DNA of 50,087 bases from Rubellimicrobium roseum. GTDB taxonomy: Bacteria; Pseudomonadota; Alphaproteobacteria; Rhodobacterales; Rhodobacteraceae. The position numbers and the translations under genes are program-made. The notes beneath the pieces were generated by a model. It saw only the letters and a program-made list of their open reading frames with translations. It made no database searches and had not been told where the DNA came from. The stretch spans positions 1-50,087 of the forward strand of contig NZ_VDFV01000027.1 in the NCBI RefSeq assembly GCF_006152145.1. Direction: 5' to 3'. Shown one piece after another: positions 9,331-18,268 of the stretch (the stretch's first letter is position 1; every line of letters starts with the position of its first letter).

Positions 9331-10437
9331 TCAGAGCCGATGCAAGGTGATCACCTCCCTCACGAGATCGGCCTGCCGCCGAGAGCCGGTCTTGCCCAGC
9401 GCCGACTTCACTTGGTTGCGGACAGTCTGGACCGAGACCCTTCGGGTTTCCGCCACCTCCGCAACCGTGGCGCCTTCGGCCAGGGCCAAAGCCACTTCCG
9501 CTTCGGCGCGGGTGAGCCCGAGGGCCTGCATGACCTGCATCGTTCCGTCCCGGTCGCGTCTCGAAGGCCGCATGACGACGAGCGCCGCCGGGCTCCGATC
9601 AAGCAGCAAGGGCATCCGTAGGTCCCCGAGGCTGCCGGGCCGTAGCGGAACGACCCGCATCTCGTGACCGGCCCCGCCAACGGGGAAGGACAGCGGGCCT
9701 CCGGGACGGAGCCGCAGCGCCGCCTCCATCCGCATGCGCTCGACCTCCCGCATCATTCGCAGGCGGCCCGCGGGATCACGGCGCAGGACGTCACCCTCTT
9801 CCAGCATCGTCTCGGCCCTGCGATTGCCGTGGAGGATGACGCCATCCGCGCCGAGCAGAAGAACGGCCGCGTCGGACGGCTCGATCCCATGACGCAACGC
9901 TTCGGCATCGAGCCGAAGGCCCAGCGTCATCCGGTTCACCTCCAGGGCGTGCCGCATGAGGCCCTGCAGCCGCACGGCAGCGGTCAGGACCTGCGCGGCC
10001 ATGACCTCCGCCACGCGATGCTCGATGTGCAGGCTGAACAGGAACAGGCGGCCGGAATCCCGGGCCACGACCGCGCCCACCGTAGAGCGAAGGTCCTGCT
10101 GGGGACGAAGCCAGTCCTGGTAGAACTCGGTCCGCAGCAGGTCGGCCTCGGGAACGACCTCCCTCGAGTCCACCACCCGCCCCACCGGCAGGCCGGCCCA
10201 GGCCGGCGCGAAGGGATTGATGGTATGGAAATGCCGATAGTAGCTCTGCACGCAGGCGACGTCATAGCCCGCCTGCGCGGCTGGAAGGCCTTGGGCCATC
10301 TGCATGTCGTGCCCCAGCAGAGATGCGCGGCATCCCGGAAAGGACCTGACGAAGGCAGCCATGACCGATGACCAGGCCGCCGGGTTTATGGCCGCCTTCA
10401 GGATGGCGTCCTCGATCGACGACAGGTCATCCTGCAC
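9331..10437 (-). CDS. LuxR-type (GerE HTH) transcriptional regulator
   Basis: A 368-residue regulator. The last 65 residues form a LuxR/GerE helix-turn-helix (GLTRAEAEVALALAEGATVAEVAE, then VSVQTVRNQVKSALGKTG). The first 170 residues and the middle 120 resemble PAS/GAF-like sensory folds, with a segment AAVLLLGADGVILHGNRRAE typical of PAS; no autoinducer-binding or receiver domain is present. Translation starts at a GTG (10437) with a strong GGGAGG Shine-Dalgarno seven bases upstream. That site lies inside a perfect 11-bp hairpin (10443-10471). It is downstream of typA in the same direction, 66 bases apart. Targets and ligand are unknown. Confidence 0.85.
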   Translation of the reverse strand: MQDDLSSIEDAILKAAINPAAWSSVMAAFVRSFPGCRASLLGHDMQMAQGLPAAQAGYDVACVQSYYRHFHTINPFAPAWAGLPVGRVVDSREVVPEADLLRTEFYQDWLRPQQDLRSTVGAVVARDSGRLFLFSLHIEHRVAEVMAAQVLTAAVRLQGLMRHALEVNRMTLGLRLDAEALRHGIEPSDAAVLLLGADGVILHGNRRAETMLEEGDVLRRDPAGRLRMMREVERMRMEAALRLRPGGPLSFPVGGAGHEMRVVPLRPGSLGDLRMPLLLDRSPAALVVMRPSRRDRDGTMQVMQALGLTRAEAEVALALAEGATVAEVAETRRVSVQTVRNQVKSALGKTGSRRQADLVREVITLHRL

Positions 10438-10442
10438 GCGTG

Positions 10443-10471
10443 AACCTCCCTGATCTTGCCTCAGGGAGGTT
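10443..10471 (-). promoter_or_regulatory. Hairpin sequestering the Shine-Dalgarno of the LuxR-type gene
   Basis: A perfect 11-bp inverted repeat (10443-10453 with 10461-10471) has a 7-base loop. In the mRNA the strand AACCUCCCUGA pairs with UCAGGGAGGUU, which contains the ribosome-binding site for the GTG start at 10437. The arrangement would block initiation unless the helix is melted or bound. Alternatives are a terminator for typA (no U-tract follows) or a DNA operator. Confidence 0.6.
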
Positions 10472-10503
10472 AACGATAGGTCAACGTCCGTCCAAGCGTT
10501 CCG

Positions 10504-12321
10504 TCAGGACGCCTTGGCCTGCCGCTTGCGCTCGTGCGGGTCGAGGAAGCGCTTGCGCAGGCGAATGGCGCTCGGCGTGACCTCCACCAGCTCGTCGTCG
10601 TCGATGTAGGCGATGGCCTGCTCCAGCGACATGATGACCGGGGGCGTCAGACGCACCGCCTCGTCCGTGCCCGAGGCGCGCACGTTGGTGAGCTTCTTGC
10701 CCTTGAGCGGGTTCACCTCAAGGTCGTTGTCGCGCGAATGCTCGCCGATGATCATGCCCTCGTAGACCGGGTCCTGCGGGTTAACGAACATCTTGCCCCG
10801 CTCCTCCAGATTCCACAGCGCGTAGGCCACGGCCGTCCCGTTCTCCATGGAGATGAGGACGCCCTGGCGCCGGCCCTGGATCTCGCCCTTATGGGGGGTC
10901 CAGCCGTGGAAAATGCGGTTCAGGACGCCCGAGCCGCGCGTGTCGGTCAGGAACTCGCCCTGATAGCCGATGAGGCCCCGCGACGGCACATGCGCGATGA
11001 TCCGCGTCTTGCCGGCGCCGGCGGGCCGCATCTCCACGAGGTCGCCCTTGCGCGGACCCGTCAGCTTCTCGACCACGGCGCCGGTGTATTCGTCATCGAC
11101 GTCGATGGTCACTTCCTCGACGGGCTCCATGCGGACGCCGTTCTCGGTCGTGAAAAGCACGCGGGGGCGCGAGATCGACAGCTCGAAGCCTTCGCGGCGC
11201 ATGTTCTCGATCAGCACGCCCATCTGGAGCTCGCCCCGGCCCGCGACCTCAAAGGCGTCGCCGCTGGGGGTGTCGGTCACCTTGATGGCGACGTTGACCT
11301 CGGCTTCCTTCATCAGGCGCTCGCGGATGACGCGGGACTGGACCTTCTTGCCGTCGCGGCCCGCCAGCGGCGAATCGTTGATGCCGAAGGTGACCGAGAT
11401 GGTCGGCGGATCGATGGGCTGGGCGGGCAGGGGGATGTCGAGCGACAGGTCGCAGATCGTGTCGGCCACGGTCGCCTTGGACATGCCGGCCAGCGTCACG
11501 ATGTCGCCGGCCTCGGCCACGTCGATGGGCTGCTGGGTGAGGCCGCGGAAGGCCAGGATCTTGGAGACGCGGAACTGCTCCAGCTTCTCTCCGGAACGCG
11601 ACAGCGCCTTGACGGTCTCGCCCGCGCGCAGCGTGCCCGATTCCACGCGCCCCGTCAGGATGCGCCCGATGAAGGGGTCAGCCGACAGCGTCGTGGCCAG
11701 CATGCGGAAGGGCTGCTCGCGCGCGGCCAACTGGCGCGGCGGCTCCACGTGGCGCACGATCAGGTCGAACAGCGCATCCAGGTTCTCGCGCGGCCCGTCC
11801 AGCTCCAGGTCCGCCCAGCCTGAACGGCCCGAGGCGTAGATGTGCGGGAAGTCGAGCTGCTCGTCATTGGCGCCCAGCGCCGCGAACAGGTCGAAGCATT
11901 GGTCGAGCGCCCGGTCGGCGTCCGCGTCCGGCTTGTCCACCTTGTTGAGCACCACGATGGGTTTGAGCCCCAGCGCCAGGGCCTTGGAGGTCACGAATTT
12001 GGTCTGCGGCATCGGCCCCTCGGCCGCATCGACCAGAAGGCAGACCCCGTCCACCATGCTCAGGATGCGCTCCACCTCGCCGCCGAAATCGGCGTGTCCG
12101 GGGGTGTCGACGATGTTGATGCGCGTGCCTTTCCACTCGACCGAGGTGCACTTGGCAAGGATGGTGATCCCGCGCTCGCGCTCGATGTCGTTGGAGTCCA
12201 TGGCCCGCTCGGCGACGGCTTGATTGTCGCGGAAGGCGCCGGACTGCTTGAGAAGCTGGTCGACAAGCGTCGTCTTGCCGTGGTCGACGTGCGCGATGAT
12301 CGCGATGTTGCGGATATCCAT
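10504..12321 (-). CDS. typA: Translational GTPase TypA/BipA
   Basis: A ribosome-associated GTPase of the EF-G superfamily involved in stress and cold adaptation and in 50S assembly. The 605-residue product has the G1 motif AHVDHGKT at 10-17, the G2 region RERGITI, G3 [12 protein letters not shown] and G4 NKVDKPDA. Domain II, the EF-G III/V-like domains and the BipA-specific C-terminal domain ([27 protein letters not shown]) follow. ATG 12321 gives the standard [16 protein letters not shown] beginning and has a GAAAGAG site upstream; the longer frame upstream is non-coding. Confidence 0.98.
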   Translation of the reverse strand: MDIRNIAIIAHVDHGKTTLVDQLLKQSGAFRDNQAVAERAMDSNDIERERGITILAKCTSVEWKGTRINIVDTPGHADFGGEVERILSMVDGVCLLVDAAEGPMPQTKFVTSKALALGLKPIVVLNKVDKPDADADRALDQCFDLFAALGANDEQLDFPHIYASGRSGWADLELDGPRENLDALFDLIVRHVEPPRQLAAREQPFRMLATTLSADPFIGRILTGRVESGTLRAGETVKALSRSGEKLEQFRVSKILAFRGLTQQPIDVAEAGDIVTLAGMSKATVADTICDLSLDIPLPAQPIDPPTISVTFGINDSPLAGRDGKKVQSRVIRERLMKEAEVNVAIKVTDTPSGDAFEVAGRGELQMGVLIENMRREGFELSISRPRVLFTTENGVRMEPVEEVTIDVDDEYTGAVVEKLTGPRKGDLVEMRPAGAGKTRIIAHVPSRGLIGYQGEFLTDTRGSGVLNRIFHGWTPHKGEIQGRRQGVLISMENGTAVAYALWNLEERGKMFVNPQDPVYEGMIIGEHSRDNDLEVNPLKGKKLTNVRASGTDEAVRLTPPVIMSLEQAIAYIDDDELVEVTPSAIRLRKRFLDPHERKRQAKAS

Positions 12322-12428
12322 GGGGCTCTCTTTCGGGGAACGGGGCGGCGATACAATGCAGTCGCAGAAAAGGCTAGGGGGCGGCCCGGGCAGGCCACCC
12401 CCTTTCCCGTGCGTCATATAGGCACGGA

Positions 12429-13427
12429 TCAGTAGCTGCGGAAGAGGTAAAGCATGCGCCCTTCGTCGCGGTGCTGACCGCCCAGGCCCGCGCCGTACAT
12501 CGCGGCGCCCAGAGCGATGGCGAAGCCCGCCGTGACAAGGAAGCCCGTCAGCACCGCCGCCCGCCGCGCGGCATCCGCCGCGTCCCGCGCCGCCTGTGCC
12601 GCCTGCTCCACCCGCTGCTGCGCCTCGTCGCGAAGCTGCGTCGCCTGCTCGACCGCCTGGTCGATCCGCGTGTTGATCTCCTGCTCCGACAGCGTGGAGT
12701 TCGCCGCGATCTCCTCGACCAGCACTTGGCGATCATCCTCGCCAAGCTCGCCCGTGCGCGCCACCTCGAAGACGACGTCCCGCACGACCGGGCCCACTTC
12801 CGATGCGGCGTCGGGATCGATGCTCTCGCCCGTGCCGCGCAACAGACGGTTGTTGATCGCCTCGATCGGATCGAAGCCCGACAGGTCGAGCCCGCCTTCC
12901 TCGCCACCGTCCGTCGCGGATTCCGCAGCGCCACCCGCGGCCGAGGCCGCTCCGCCGACGACGTTGGCCGCTCCTTGCGCGACCGAACTCACCGCCTGTG
13001 CCGCGCCCTGAGCGACGTTGCCCGCCGTGTTCACGGCAGATCCCACGAGGCTGCTCGCGATCCACGTGCCGATCAGGACCCCCAGCCCCCAGACTACCAT
13101 GCCATGGATCGAGTCGCGGGCGCTGACCTCGTCGGGGGTCGTGCCATCGAAGCGGCGGCGCATCCGCCCCGCGACGTAGCCGCCGATCCCGTAGGAGACG
13201 AGGATGGTCACCAGGGCCCAGATGCCCGTCAGGACGAGCGACAGGGTGCCGTTGCCTTCGCCCCTCTGCGGCGAGATGGCGGACAGCCCCAGCGCGGCGC
13301 CGAAGCCCGCGAAGACGACGCCGATGGCAGTGGCGACCACAGCGCCCGCGAAGATGGCGGGCCAGTCGACGTAGTGGGTGGGCCCTCCGCCGGAGTCGGG
13401 TGTGACGTACGTGCTTCTCTCCACCAT
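12429..13427 (-). CDS. PhnA-like/YrzE-type membrane protein
   Basis: A 332-residue inner-membrane protein. The N-terminal third has three or four hydrophobic helices, starting with VDWPAIFAGAVVATAIGVVFAGFG-type sequence and including a LTGIWALVTILVSYGIGGYVAGRMR segment. A glycine/alanine-rich linker (AAQAVSSVAQGAANVVGGAASAAGG region), a soluble segment and an amphipathic Ala/Gln/Arg-rich coiled coil of about 55 residues follow, then a last hydrophobic helix near the C-terminus. Such proteins are often annotated 'PhnA-like' in alphaproteobacteria without known function. It begins two bases after the stop of a 24-residue membrane peptide gene and is clearly co-transcribed with it. Confidence 0.8.
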   Translation of the reverse strand: MVERSTYVTPDSGGGPTHYVDWPAIFAGAVVATAIGVVFAGFGAALGLSAISPQRGEGNGTLSLVLTGIWALVTILVSYGIGGYVAGRMRRRFDGTTPDEVSARDSIHGMVVWGLGVLIGTWIASSLVGSAVNTAGNVAQGAAQAVSSVAQGAANVVGGAASAAGGAAESATDGGEEGGLDLSGFDPIEAINNRLLRGTGESIDPDAASEVGPVVRDVVFEVARTGELGEDDRQVLVEEIAANSTLSEQEINTRIDQAVEQATQLRDEAQQRVEQAAQAARDAADAARRAAVLTGFLVTAGFAIALGAAMYGAGLGGQHRDEGRMLYLFRSY

Positions 13428-13429
13428 GG

Positions 13430-13504
13430 TCAGCCGAGCCCCAGCAGCGAGAGGATGGCGAGGACGACGACAACGAGGCCGATGAGGTAGATGATCCCGT
13501 GCAT
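13430..13504 (-). CDS. 24-residue single-helix membrane peptide
   Basis: The frame from ATG 13504 encodes MHGIIYLIGLVVVVLAILS plus LLGLG, essentially one hydrophobic helix with no charged residues. The stop is only two bases from the ATG of the PhnA-like membrane protein, so the two are translationally coupled. Small peptides of this type (MxGIIYLIGLVVV...) occur next to membrane proteins in alphaproteobacteria. It is below usual gene-finder cut-offs. Role unknown; a subunit or stabiliser of the larger membrane protein is a reasonable inference. Confidence 0.65.
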   Translation of the reverse strand: MHGIIYLIGLVVVVLAILSLLGLG

Positions 13505-13595
13505 GTGTGGCCTTTCCATTCCGGGCGCGCGGGGCCGGGCGCCTCGCGCGCATGTGATGCGGCAACGGAAAGGCCGGGGCTTTGTTCCCAGCGAG

Positions 13596-14246
13596 CTAGT
13601 AGGCCACGTAGCGGTCGCGGCGGTGGTTGATCGCGATCACGAGGTTCAGGACCCCGGCGCCCAGCGCGCTCAGGATCACGGTCGCCGGATCCAGCACGAG
13701 GAAGGCCGCCGCGAAGAGAAGGGCGTCGAAGCCGAGTTGCGTCCAGCCGGCCCGGAACCCCGTCCGGTCCTGGATCATCACGGCCACGATCCCCACGCCG
13801 CCCAGCGACGCCCCGTGCCGGAACAGCGCAAGCAGGCCCGCCCCCGAGCAGAGCCCGGTGAGCACCGCTCCGAAGACCGGATTCAGCTGTGCGAAACCCA
13901 TCCAGCCGGGCACCACGACCGACAGCCCCGACACCAGCGCCACGGCAAGGAATGTCTTGGCCGTGAAGGCCGGTCCCATGCGCTGCCAGCCCAGCCAGAA
14001 GAAGGGCAGGTTGAGCGCGAAGAACACCGCCCCGAAGGGCAGCCCCATCATATAGGACAGCAGGACCGCGAGCCCCGCCGTCTGCCCGGTGATGAGCCCC
14101 AGATGCGTGAGGATCGTGACCCCCACCGCGGCCATCACGGTGCCGAAGACGAGTCCCTGCGCATCGTCCAAAAGGTTGTGGGGCGCAACCGCACGGGCCG
14201 CGCCCCCCGACGCGTCAGCCCTGAAGGGCCTTGTTGAGGTACTCAT
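13596..14246 (-). CDS. YitT family membrane protein
   Basis: A 216-residue integral membrane protein of the YitT/DUF161 family with about five transmembrane segments. Seen are the [21 protein letters not shown] helix, the [17 protein letters not shown] motif, [13 protein letters not shown] and a central [19 protein letters not shown] segment typical of the family. Transport substrate is not known. The ATG at 14246 lies 32 bases inside the 3' end of icd, in another frame, so icd and this gene are probably coupled; a later TTG start is possible because the Shine-Dalgarno is weak. Confidence 0.88.
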   Translation of the reverse strand: MSTSTRPFRADASGGAARAVAPHNLLDDAQGLVFGTVMAAVGVTILTHLGLITGQTAGLAVLLSYMMGLPFGAVFFALNLPFFWLGWQRMGPAFTAKTFLAVALVSGLSVVVPGWMGFAQLNPVFGAVLTGLCSGAGLLALFRHGASLGGVGIVAVMIQDRTGFRAGWTQLGFDALLFAAAFLVLDPATVILSALGAGVLNLVIAINHRRDRYVAY

Positions 14247-15429
14247 CCACCTTCTCGAGATAGCCCATCGTCGTCAGCCACTTCTGGTCCGGGCCCACCA
14301 GCAGCGCGAGGTCCTTGGTCATCCAGCCATCCTCGACGGTCTGCACGGTGACGCGCTCCAGCGTCTCGGCGAAGCGCATGAGCTGCGCGTTGTCGTCGAG
14401 CTTGGCGCGGTGCTTGAGGCCGCCCGTCCAGGCGTAGATCGACGCCACGGAGTTCGTGGAGGTCTGCTCGCCCTTCTGGTGCTGGCGGAAGTGCCGGGTG
14501 ACGGTGCCGTGCGCGGCCTCGGCCTCGACGATCTTGCCATCGGGCGTGAGCAGCACCGAGGTCATCAGGCCCAGCGATCCGAAGCCCTGCGCCACGGTGT
14601 CCGACTGCACGTCGCCGTCGTAGTTCTTGCAGGCCCAGACATAGCCGCCCGACCACTTCAGCGACGACGCGACCATGTCATCGATCAGCCGGTGCTCGTA
14701 GTGGATTCCCTTGGCCTTGAACCGGTCCGCGAACTCGGCGTCGAAGATCTCCTGGAACAGGTCCTTGAAGCGGCCGTCATAGGCCTTGAGGATCGTGTTC
14801 TTGGTGGACAGGTAGACCGGCCAGCCGAGGTTGAGCCCGTAGTTGAACGAGGCCCGCGCGAAGTCGCGGATCGACTCGTCGAGGTTGTACATCCCCATGG
14901 CGACCCCGGCGGCGGGTGCGTCGAAGACCTCGCGCTCGATGGTGGTCCCGTCCTCGCCCACGAACTTCATCGTCAGCTTGCCCTTGCCGGGGAAGCGGAA
15001 GTCCGTCGCCCGGTACTGGTCGCCAAAGGCGTGACGGCCCACGACGATGGGCTTGGTCCAGCCGGGGACGAGGCGCGGCACGTTGCGGCAGATGATCGGC
15101 TGGCGGAAGATCACGCCGCCCAGGATGTTGCGGATGGTCCCGTTGGGGGACTTCCACATCTGCTTGAGCCCGAACTCCTCAACGCGCTGCTCGTCCGGCG
15201 TGATGGTCGCGCATTTCACGCCGACGCCGTGCTCCTTGATGGCGTGGGCCGCGTCGACCGTGATCTGGTCATTGGTCCGGTCGCGCTCCTCGATCCCGAG
15301 GTCGTAGTACTTCAGGTCGACGTCGAGATAGGGCAGGATCAGCTTCTGCTTGATGAAGTCCCAGATGATCCGGGTCATCTCGTCGCCGTCGAGCTCGACG
15401 ACGGGGTTCTCGACTTTGATCTTGGTCAT
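14215..15429 (-). CDS. icd: NADP-dependent isocitrate dehydrogenase
   Basis: Oxidative decarboxylation of isocitrate to 2-oxoglutarate in the TCA cycle, producing NADPH. The 404-residue homodimeric type is the one found in alphaproteobacteria and eukaryotes. Seen are [16 protein letters not shown] at the N-terminus, [19 protein letters not shown] with the substrate-binding Ser/Asn/Arg residues, [30 protein letters not shown] with metal-binding Asp residues, and [12 protein letters not shown] of the cofactor site. ATG 15429 matches the usual [15 protein letters not shown] start. Confidence 0.98.
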   Translation of the reverse strand: MTKIKVENPVVELDGDEMTRIIWDFIKQKLILPYLDVDLKYYDLGIEERDRTNDQITVDAAHAIKEHGVGVKCATITPDEQRVEEFGLKQMWKSPNGTIRNILGGVIFRQPIICRNVPRLVPGWTKPIVVGRHAFGDQYRATDFRFPGKGKLTMKFVGEDGTTIEREVFDAPAAGVAMGMYNLDESIRDFARASFNYGLNLGWPVYLSTKNTILKAYDGRFKDLFQEIFDAEFADRFKAKGIHYEHRLIDDMVASSLKWSGGYVWACKNYDGDVQSDTVAQGFGSLGLMTSVLLTPDGKIVEAEAAHGTVTRHFRQHQKGEQTSTNSVASIYAWTGGLKHRAKLDDNAQLMRFAETLERVTVQTVEDGWMTKDLALLVGPDQKWLTTMGYLEKVDEYLNKALQG

Positions 15430-15829
15430 GGGGCGTGCCTTCGGCCAGATGTGGGCTTGGGGGCCCCTGTAGCGCATCCGTGAAGAGGGGGAAAGGCGGT
15501 ATGCCGTGGTATGCGGATCAGCCACGTGGCTCGGCGCCCCTTGGCAGGAGGAGCCCGGAGGCGAGGAAACCAGACCCGCTCGGAAGGGCAGATGGCCCAA
15601 CAAGGAGGACGCCATCCCCTTCGCGGTGTCGGTCATGGTAGCTGGACGGGTTGGCCAAGTGAACGATCCTGCGGAGCAGGGGCAGGGTCGGCGCGATCCA
15701 CGCTCCGTTGGTCTGGCAGGCGATTATCGAAAGGGTGTCAAGGGCGGATCACGGAAGCAGCGCAACACACAGGCTGATAGAAGGTCGAACTCCCAAGGCC
15801 TTCCACTTGGTCAACCTGCGGTCTTCGGA
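15430..15829. other. Intergenic stretch upstream of icd without a gene
   Basis: Short frames on both strands lack family features and ribosome-binding sites. It should hold the icd promoter, but no convincing -35/-10 pair was identified by eye. Confidence 0.4.
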
Positions 15830-15979
15830 TCAGGTCGTGGAGAACAGTCGGGCATCGTCGCCCGATGACGTCCAAGTCCCCATCCCGACCCATGTAGCGG
15901 AATGAATGAACCCAACAAGAAAATACTGTCCCGCAGCGAGGAACACGGCCAGAACAGCCGCAATCAGCCGTCGCCTCAC
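15830..15979 (-). CDS. Small hypothetical protein with one membrane helix
   Basis: A 49-residue frame starting at GTG 15979, which overlaps the stop of the HD-domain gene by four bases (GTGA). It begins with three arginines, then a hydrophobic helix (LIAAVLAVFLAAGQYFLVG), then a short polar tail. The four-base coupling and the membrane helix support it; no family is recognised and the length is short, so it may be spurious. Confidence 0.4.
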   Translation of the reverse strand: MRRRLIAAVLAVFLAAGQYFLVGFIHSATWVGMGTWTSSGDDARLFSTT

Positions 15980-16569
15980 CCGAAGTAGGACCGCGTTCTT
16001 TCCCTGACCCAATCCCACAGCGCCGGCGCGCCGCGCGCGATCTTCACGCCCACCCGGCTCTCCAGTTGCTCTGCCGTGACGTTGTAGGTCGTCCAAGTCC
16101 CCCCGCCGCTCGCGAGGTTCTGCATCACCGGCTGCACGCGGTCGAGGCTCTTGGCGAAGACTGCGTCGGGCGTCTCGGCCGCCTCGAACTCCTCCCAGAG
16201 CGCGCGGAACGCAGCCGCCTGCTCTGGCGGCAGAAGACCGAAAATCCGCTCGGCCGCCGCGCGCTCGGCGGCCAGCACCGCGGCCGAACCATGAGCGTGC
16301 CCGTCCGCCGAATGGATCGGCACATCGCCCACGTCGATCTCCACGAGGTCGTGCAGGATCAGCATGCGAACCACCCGGTCGATGCTCACGCCGGGGCCGG
16401 CCTGATCGGCCAGCACCAATGCATAAAGCGCGAGATGCCAGCTATGCTCACCCGAGTTCTCCCGCCGCGAGCCGTCCGCCAACGTCGTCGCCCGCAGCAC
16501 CGACTTCAGCCGGTCGGCCTCCACGAGGAAGGCCATCTGCGCGGCCAGCCGGTCGTCCGACAGTGCCAT
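15976..16569 (-). CDS. HD-domain phosphohydrolase (YfbR/HDDC2-like 5'-nucleotidase)
   Basis: A 197-residue HD-superfamily metal-dependent phosphohydrolase. The pattern is Arg in ENSGEHSWHLALYAL with the first His, then LILHDLVEIDVGD with the HD pair, and SLDRVQP with the last Asp, as in YfbR-type deoxynucleoside 5'-monophosphatases. The likely reaction is removal of phosphate from dNMPs, by family. An alternative in-frame ATG at 16593 overlaps the end of the upstream gene; 16569 is preferred because it follows GCGGGGG just after that gene's stop. It is the third gene of an operon with the Pro/Ala-rich protein and the alpha/beta hydrolase. Confidence 0.85.
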   Translation of the reverse strand: MALSDDRLAAQMAFLVEADRLKSVLRATTLADGSRRENSGEHSWHLALYALVLADQAGPGVSIDRVVRMLILHDLVEIDVGDVPIHSADGHAHGSAAVLAAERAAAERIFGLLPPEQAAAFRALWEEFEAAETPDAVFAKSLDRVQPVMQNLASGGGTWTTYNVTAEQLESRVGVKIARGAPALWDWVRERTRSYFG

Positions 16570-16576
16570 CCCCCGC

Positions 16577-17461
16577 TCAGCCCCAGTCGCCATCCGGCAT
16601 CTCGATATCCATGGGTGGGGCGGGGGTCCGCGGCGCGGCAGAAGGAGCAGCCGGTCGCGGCATCGAGGCCGCCCGGGCCAGGGCAGCGGCCAGCGCCTGC
16701 GCCGGGTCTGCGGGCGTAGGGGCCGCAACCGGAGGGACGGCGGCCGCAGTCGTCGGGCGGGCCTGTTCCTGTGCCGGTGGGGCCTGAGCGGGCTTGGCCG
16801 CTCCCGACAGGGGATGACGGCGCAGCAGCGGCGAGATCTCCTCGACCGGAGCGGTGTTCGTCGGCTCCGGCTTGGGCAGCGGGGCCGCGACGGCGGCGGG
16901 TTCGGGCGCAGGAGGACGGGCGGCCACATGCCCCGGCGTTCCCTTGTGTCCGGGCGTGGCTGGAACGGGACGCGGCGGTTCGGCCGGAGCGGCGGCACGC
17001 GGGGCGACTGGCTCGGGCAAGGCGCCCGTGATCGGCGCCGCCAGAGCGGACGACGGCCGAACCGGCGGCACGGACGGTTCGGCGAACCCCGCCGGCCGGC
17101 TCGCACCTTCGATGCCTGCTGGCCTGGGCGGCTGGACGGGAGGCGCAGACGGCTTGGGAGGGAGCGTGGCGGGATGAGCCGCCGAGGCCGCCTGCGGAAC
17201 GACCGGAGCGGCGACGGCTCCAGGCGCGTCCAGCACGTCCAGCGGCCAGCTCGCGCCGATCCGTTCGGCCAGCAGCTCGCGCGCGCGCCGCTCGGAGCGC
17301 CGCACGCGCACGAAGGTCATGAAGGCTTCCTGCGTCGTGGTGGAGGATTCGCCAATCAATTGCGCGATCACCCGAATGAGGTTCTCGTCCTTCGTCTCTT
17401 CCGAGACGCGCAGGGCGTCACGGGCGAGAGCGTCGGCGATCTCCTCCAGAAGAGATGCCAT
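16577..17461 (-). CDS. Pro/Ala-rich conserved hypothetical protein
   Basis: A 294-residue protein with two parts. Residues 1-75 form a helical, charged domain (MASLLEEIADALARDALR..., then TTTQEAFMTFVRVRRSERRARELL) of a type conserved in Rhodobacteraceae. Residues 76-294 are very rich in Pro and Ala with few other residues, look disordered and end in an acidic DIEMPDGDWG tail. No enzymatic motif is present. The ATG follows the stop of the alpha/beta hydrolase gene with no gap (TAGATG). A scaffold or adaptor role would be pure inference. Confidence 0.75.
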   Translation of the reverse strand: MASLLEEIADALARDALRVSEETKDENLIRVIAQLIGESSTTTQEAFMTFVRVRRSERRARELLAERIGASWPLDVLDAPGAVAAPVVPQAASAAHPATLPPKPSAPPVQPPRPAGIEGASRPAGFAEPSVPPVRPSSALAAPITGALPEPVAPRAAAPAEPPRPVPATPGHKGTPGHVAARPPAPEPAAVAAPLPKPEPTNTAPVEEISPLLRRHPLSGAAKPAQAPPAQEQARPTTAAAVPPVAAPTPADPAQALAAALARAASMPRPAAPSAAPRTPAPPMDIEMPDGDWG

Positions 17462-18115
17462 CTAGCGGGTGTTCTCCGTCAGGCGCCGCTTCACGTAGCC
17501 CTTCACCGAGTCGATCATGCGGTCCATGTAGGGGTCCTCGAAGAAGTGCCCCGCGCCCTCGATGACCTCGTGGGTGATGGTGATGCCCTTCTGCTCGTGC
17601 AGCTTGTTCACCAGCGCAACGGTGTCGGGCGGCGGCGCCACGCGGTCCGCCGAGCCGTTGATGACCAGCCCCGACGAGGGGCAGGGGGCCAGGAACGAGA
17701 AGTCGTACATGTTCGCGGGCGGCGCGACCGACACGAATCCCGTGATCTCGGGCCGCCGCATCAGAAGCTGCATACCGATCCAGGCGCCGAAGCTGAACCC
17801 CGCGACCCAGCAGTGCTTGGAGTTGGTGTTGAGCGACTGGAGATAGTCCAGCGCCGCCGCCGCGTCCGAAAGTTCGCCGATCCCCTGGTCGTACTCGCCC
17901 TGGCTGCGGCCCACGCCCCGGAAGTTGAAGCGCAGCACCGTGAAGCCGATCTGGTGGAAGGCGTAGTGCAGATTGTAAACCACGCGGTTGTTCATCGTGC
18001 CCCCGAACTGCGGATGCGGGTGCAGGATGATAGCGATCGGGGCGTCGCGGTCCTTCTGGGGGTGATAGCGGCCTTCGAGCCGGCCCTCGGGGCCGGGGAA
18101 GATGACTTCGGGCAT
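17462..18115 (-). CDS. Alpha/beta hydrolase (COG2945 type)
   Basis: A 217-residue serine hydrolase of the small COG2945 group. Seen are the oxyanion region HPHPQFGGTMNNRVV, FRGVGRSQGEYD, the nucleophile elbow GFSFGAW (GxSxG), the acid in NGSADRVAPP and the catalytic His in EGAGHFFE. Substrate unknown. ATG 18115 follows AAGGGACG. It is first in an operon with the Pro/Ala-rich and HD-domain genes, and divergent from iscR. Confidence 0.88.
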   Translation of the reverse strand: MPEVIFPGPEGRLEGRYHPQKDRDAPIAIILHPHPQFGGTMNNRVVYNLHYAFHQIGFTVLRFNFRGVGRSQGEYDQGIGELSDAAAALDYLQSLNTNSKHCWVAGFSFGAWIGMQLLMRRPEITGFVSVAPPANMYDFSFLAPCPSSGLVINGSADRVAPPPDTVALVNKLHEQKGITITHEVIEGAGHFFEDPYMDRMIDSVKGYVKRRLTENTR

Positions 18116-18149
18116 TCGCGTCCCTTGATTGCGACCGACCTGGGGTTTC

Positions 18150-18186
18150 TTGACGAAAACCCTCGGAGACCTTAGAACAGTTCTAA
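18150..18186 (+). promoter_or_regulatory. iscR-suf promoter with Irr-type palindrome over the -10
   Basis: TTGACG at 18150-18155 and TAGAAC at 18173-18178 are spaced by 17 bases. The perfect palindrome TTAGAAC-A-GTTCTAA (18172-18186) covers the -10. It fits the TTAGAA-N3-TTCTAA form described for the iron control element bound by Irr in alphaproteobacteria. Binding here should repress the suf operon. Which regulator binds (Irr or IscR) must be tested. Confidence 0.7.
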
Positions 18187-18268
18187 ACCGCGGCCCGAAC
18201 GGGCCCCGGCACTCGGCATGCAGTTAAAACCGCGCATCCCGCGCGTCAACGGAATTGGGGCCTGGGGC

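Noticed and set aside
10470-10484. CtrA-like site TTAA-N7-TCAA upstream of the LuxR-type gene
   Set aside because: One mismatch in the core and single occurrence; not enough to annotate as a site, only mentioned with the hairpin.
10534-12417. Long open frames on the plus strand opposite typA, up to about 430 codons
   Set aside because: They lie antisense to a certain gene, have unnatural composition rich in Arg, Gly, His and Val, and have no ribosome-binding site. High GC with strong codon bias explains them.
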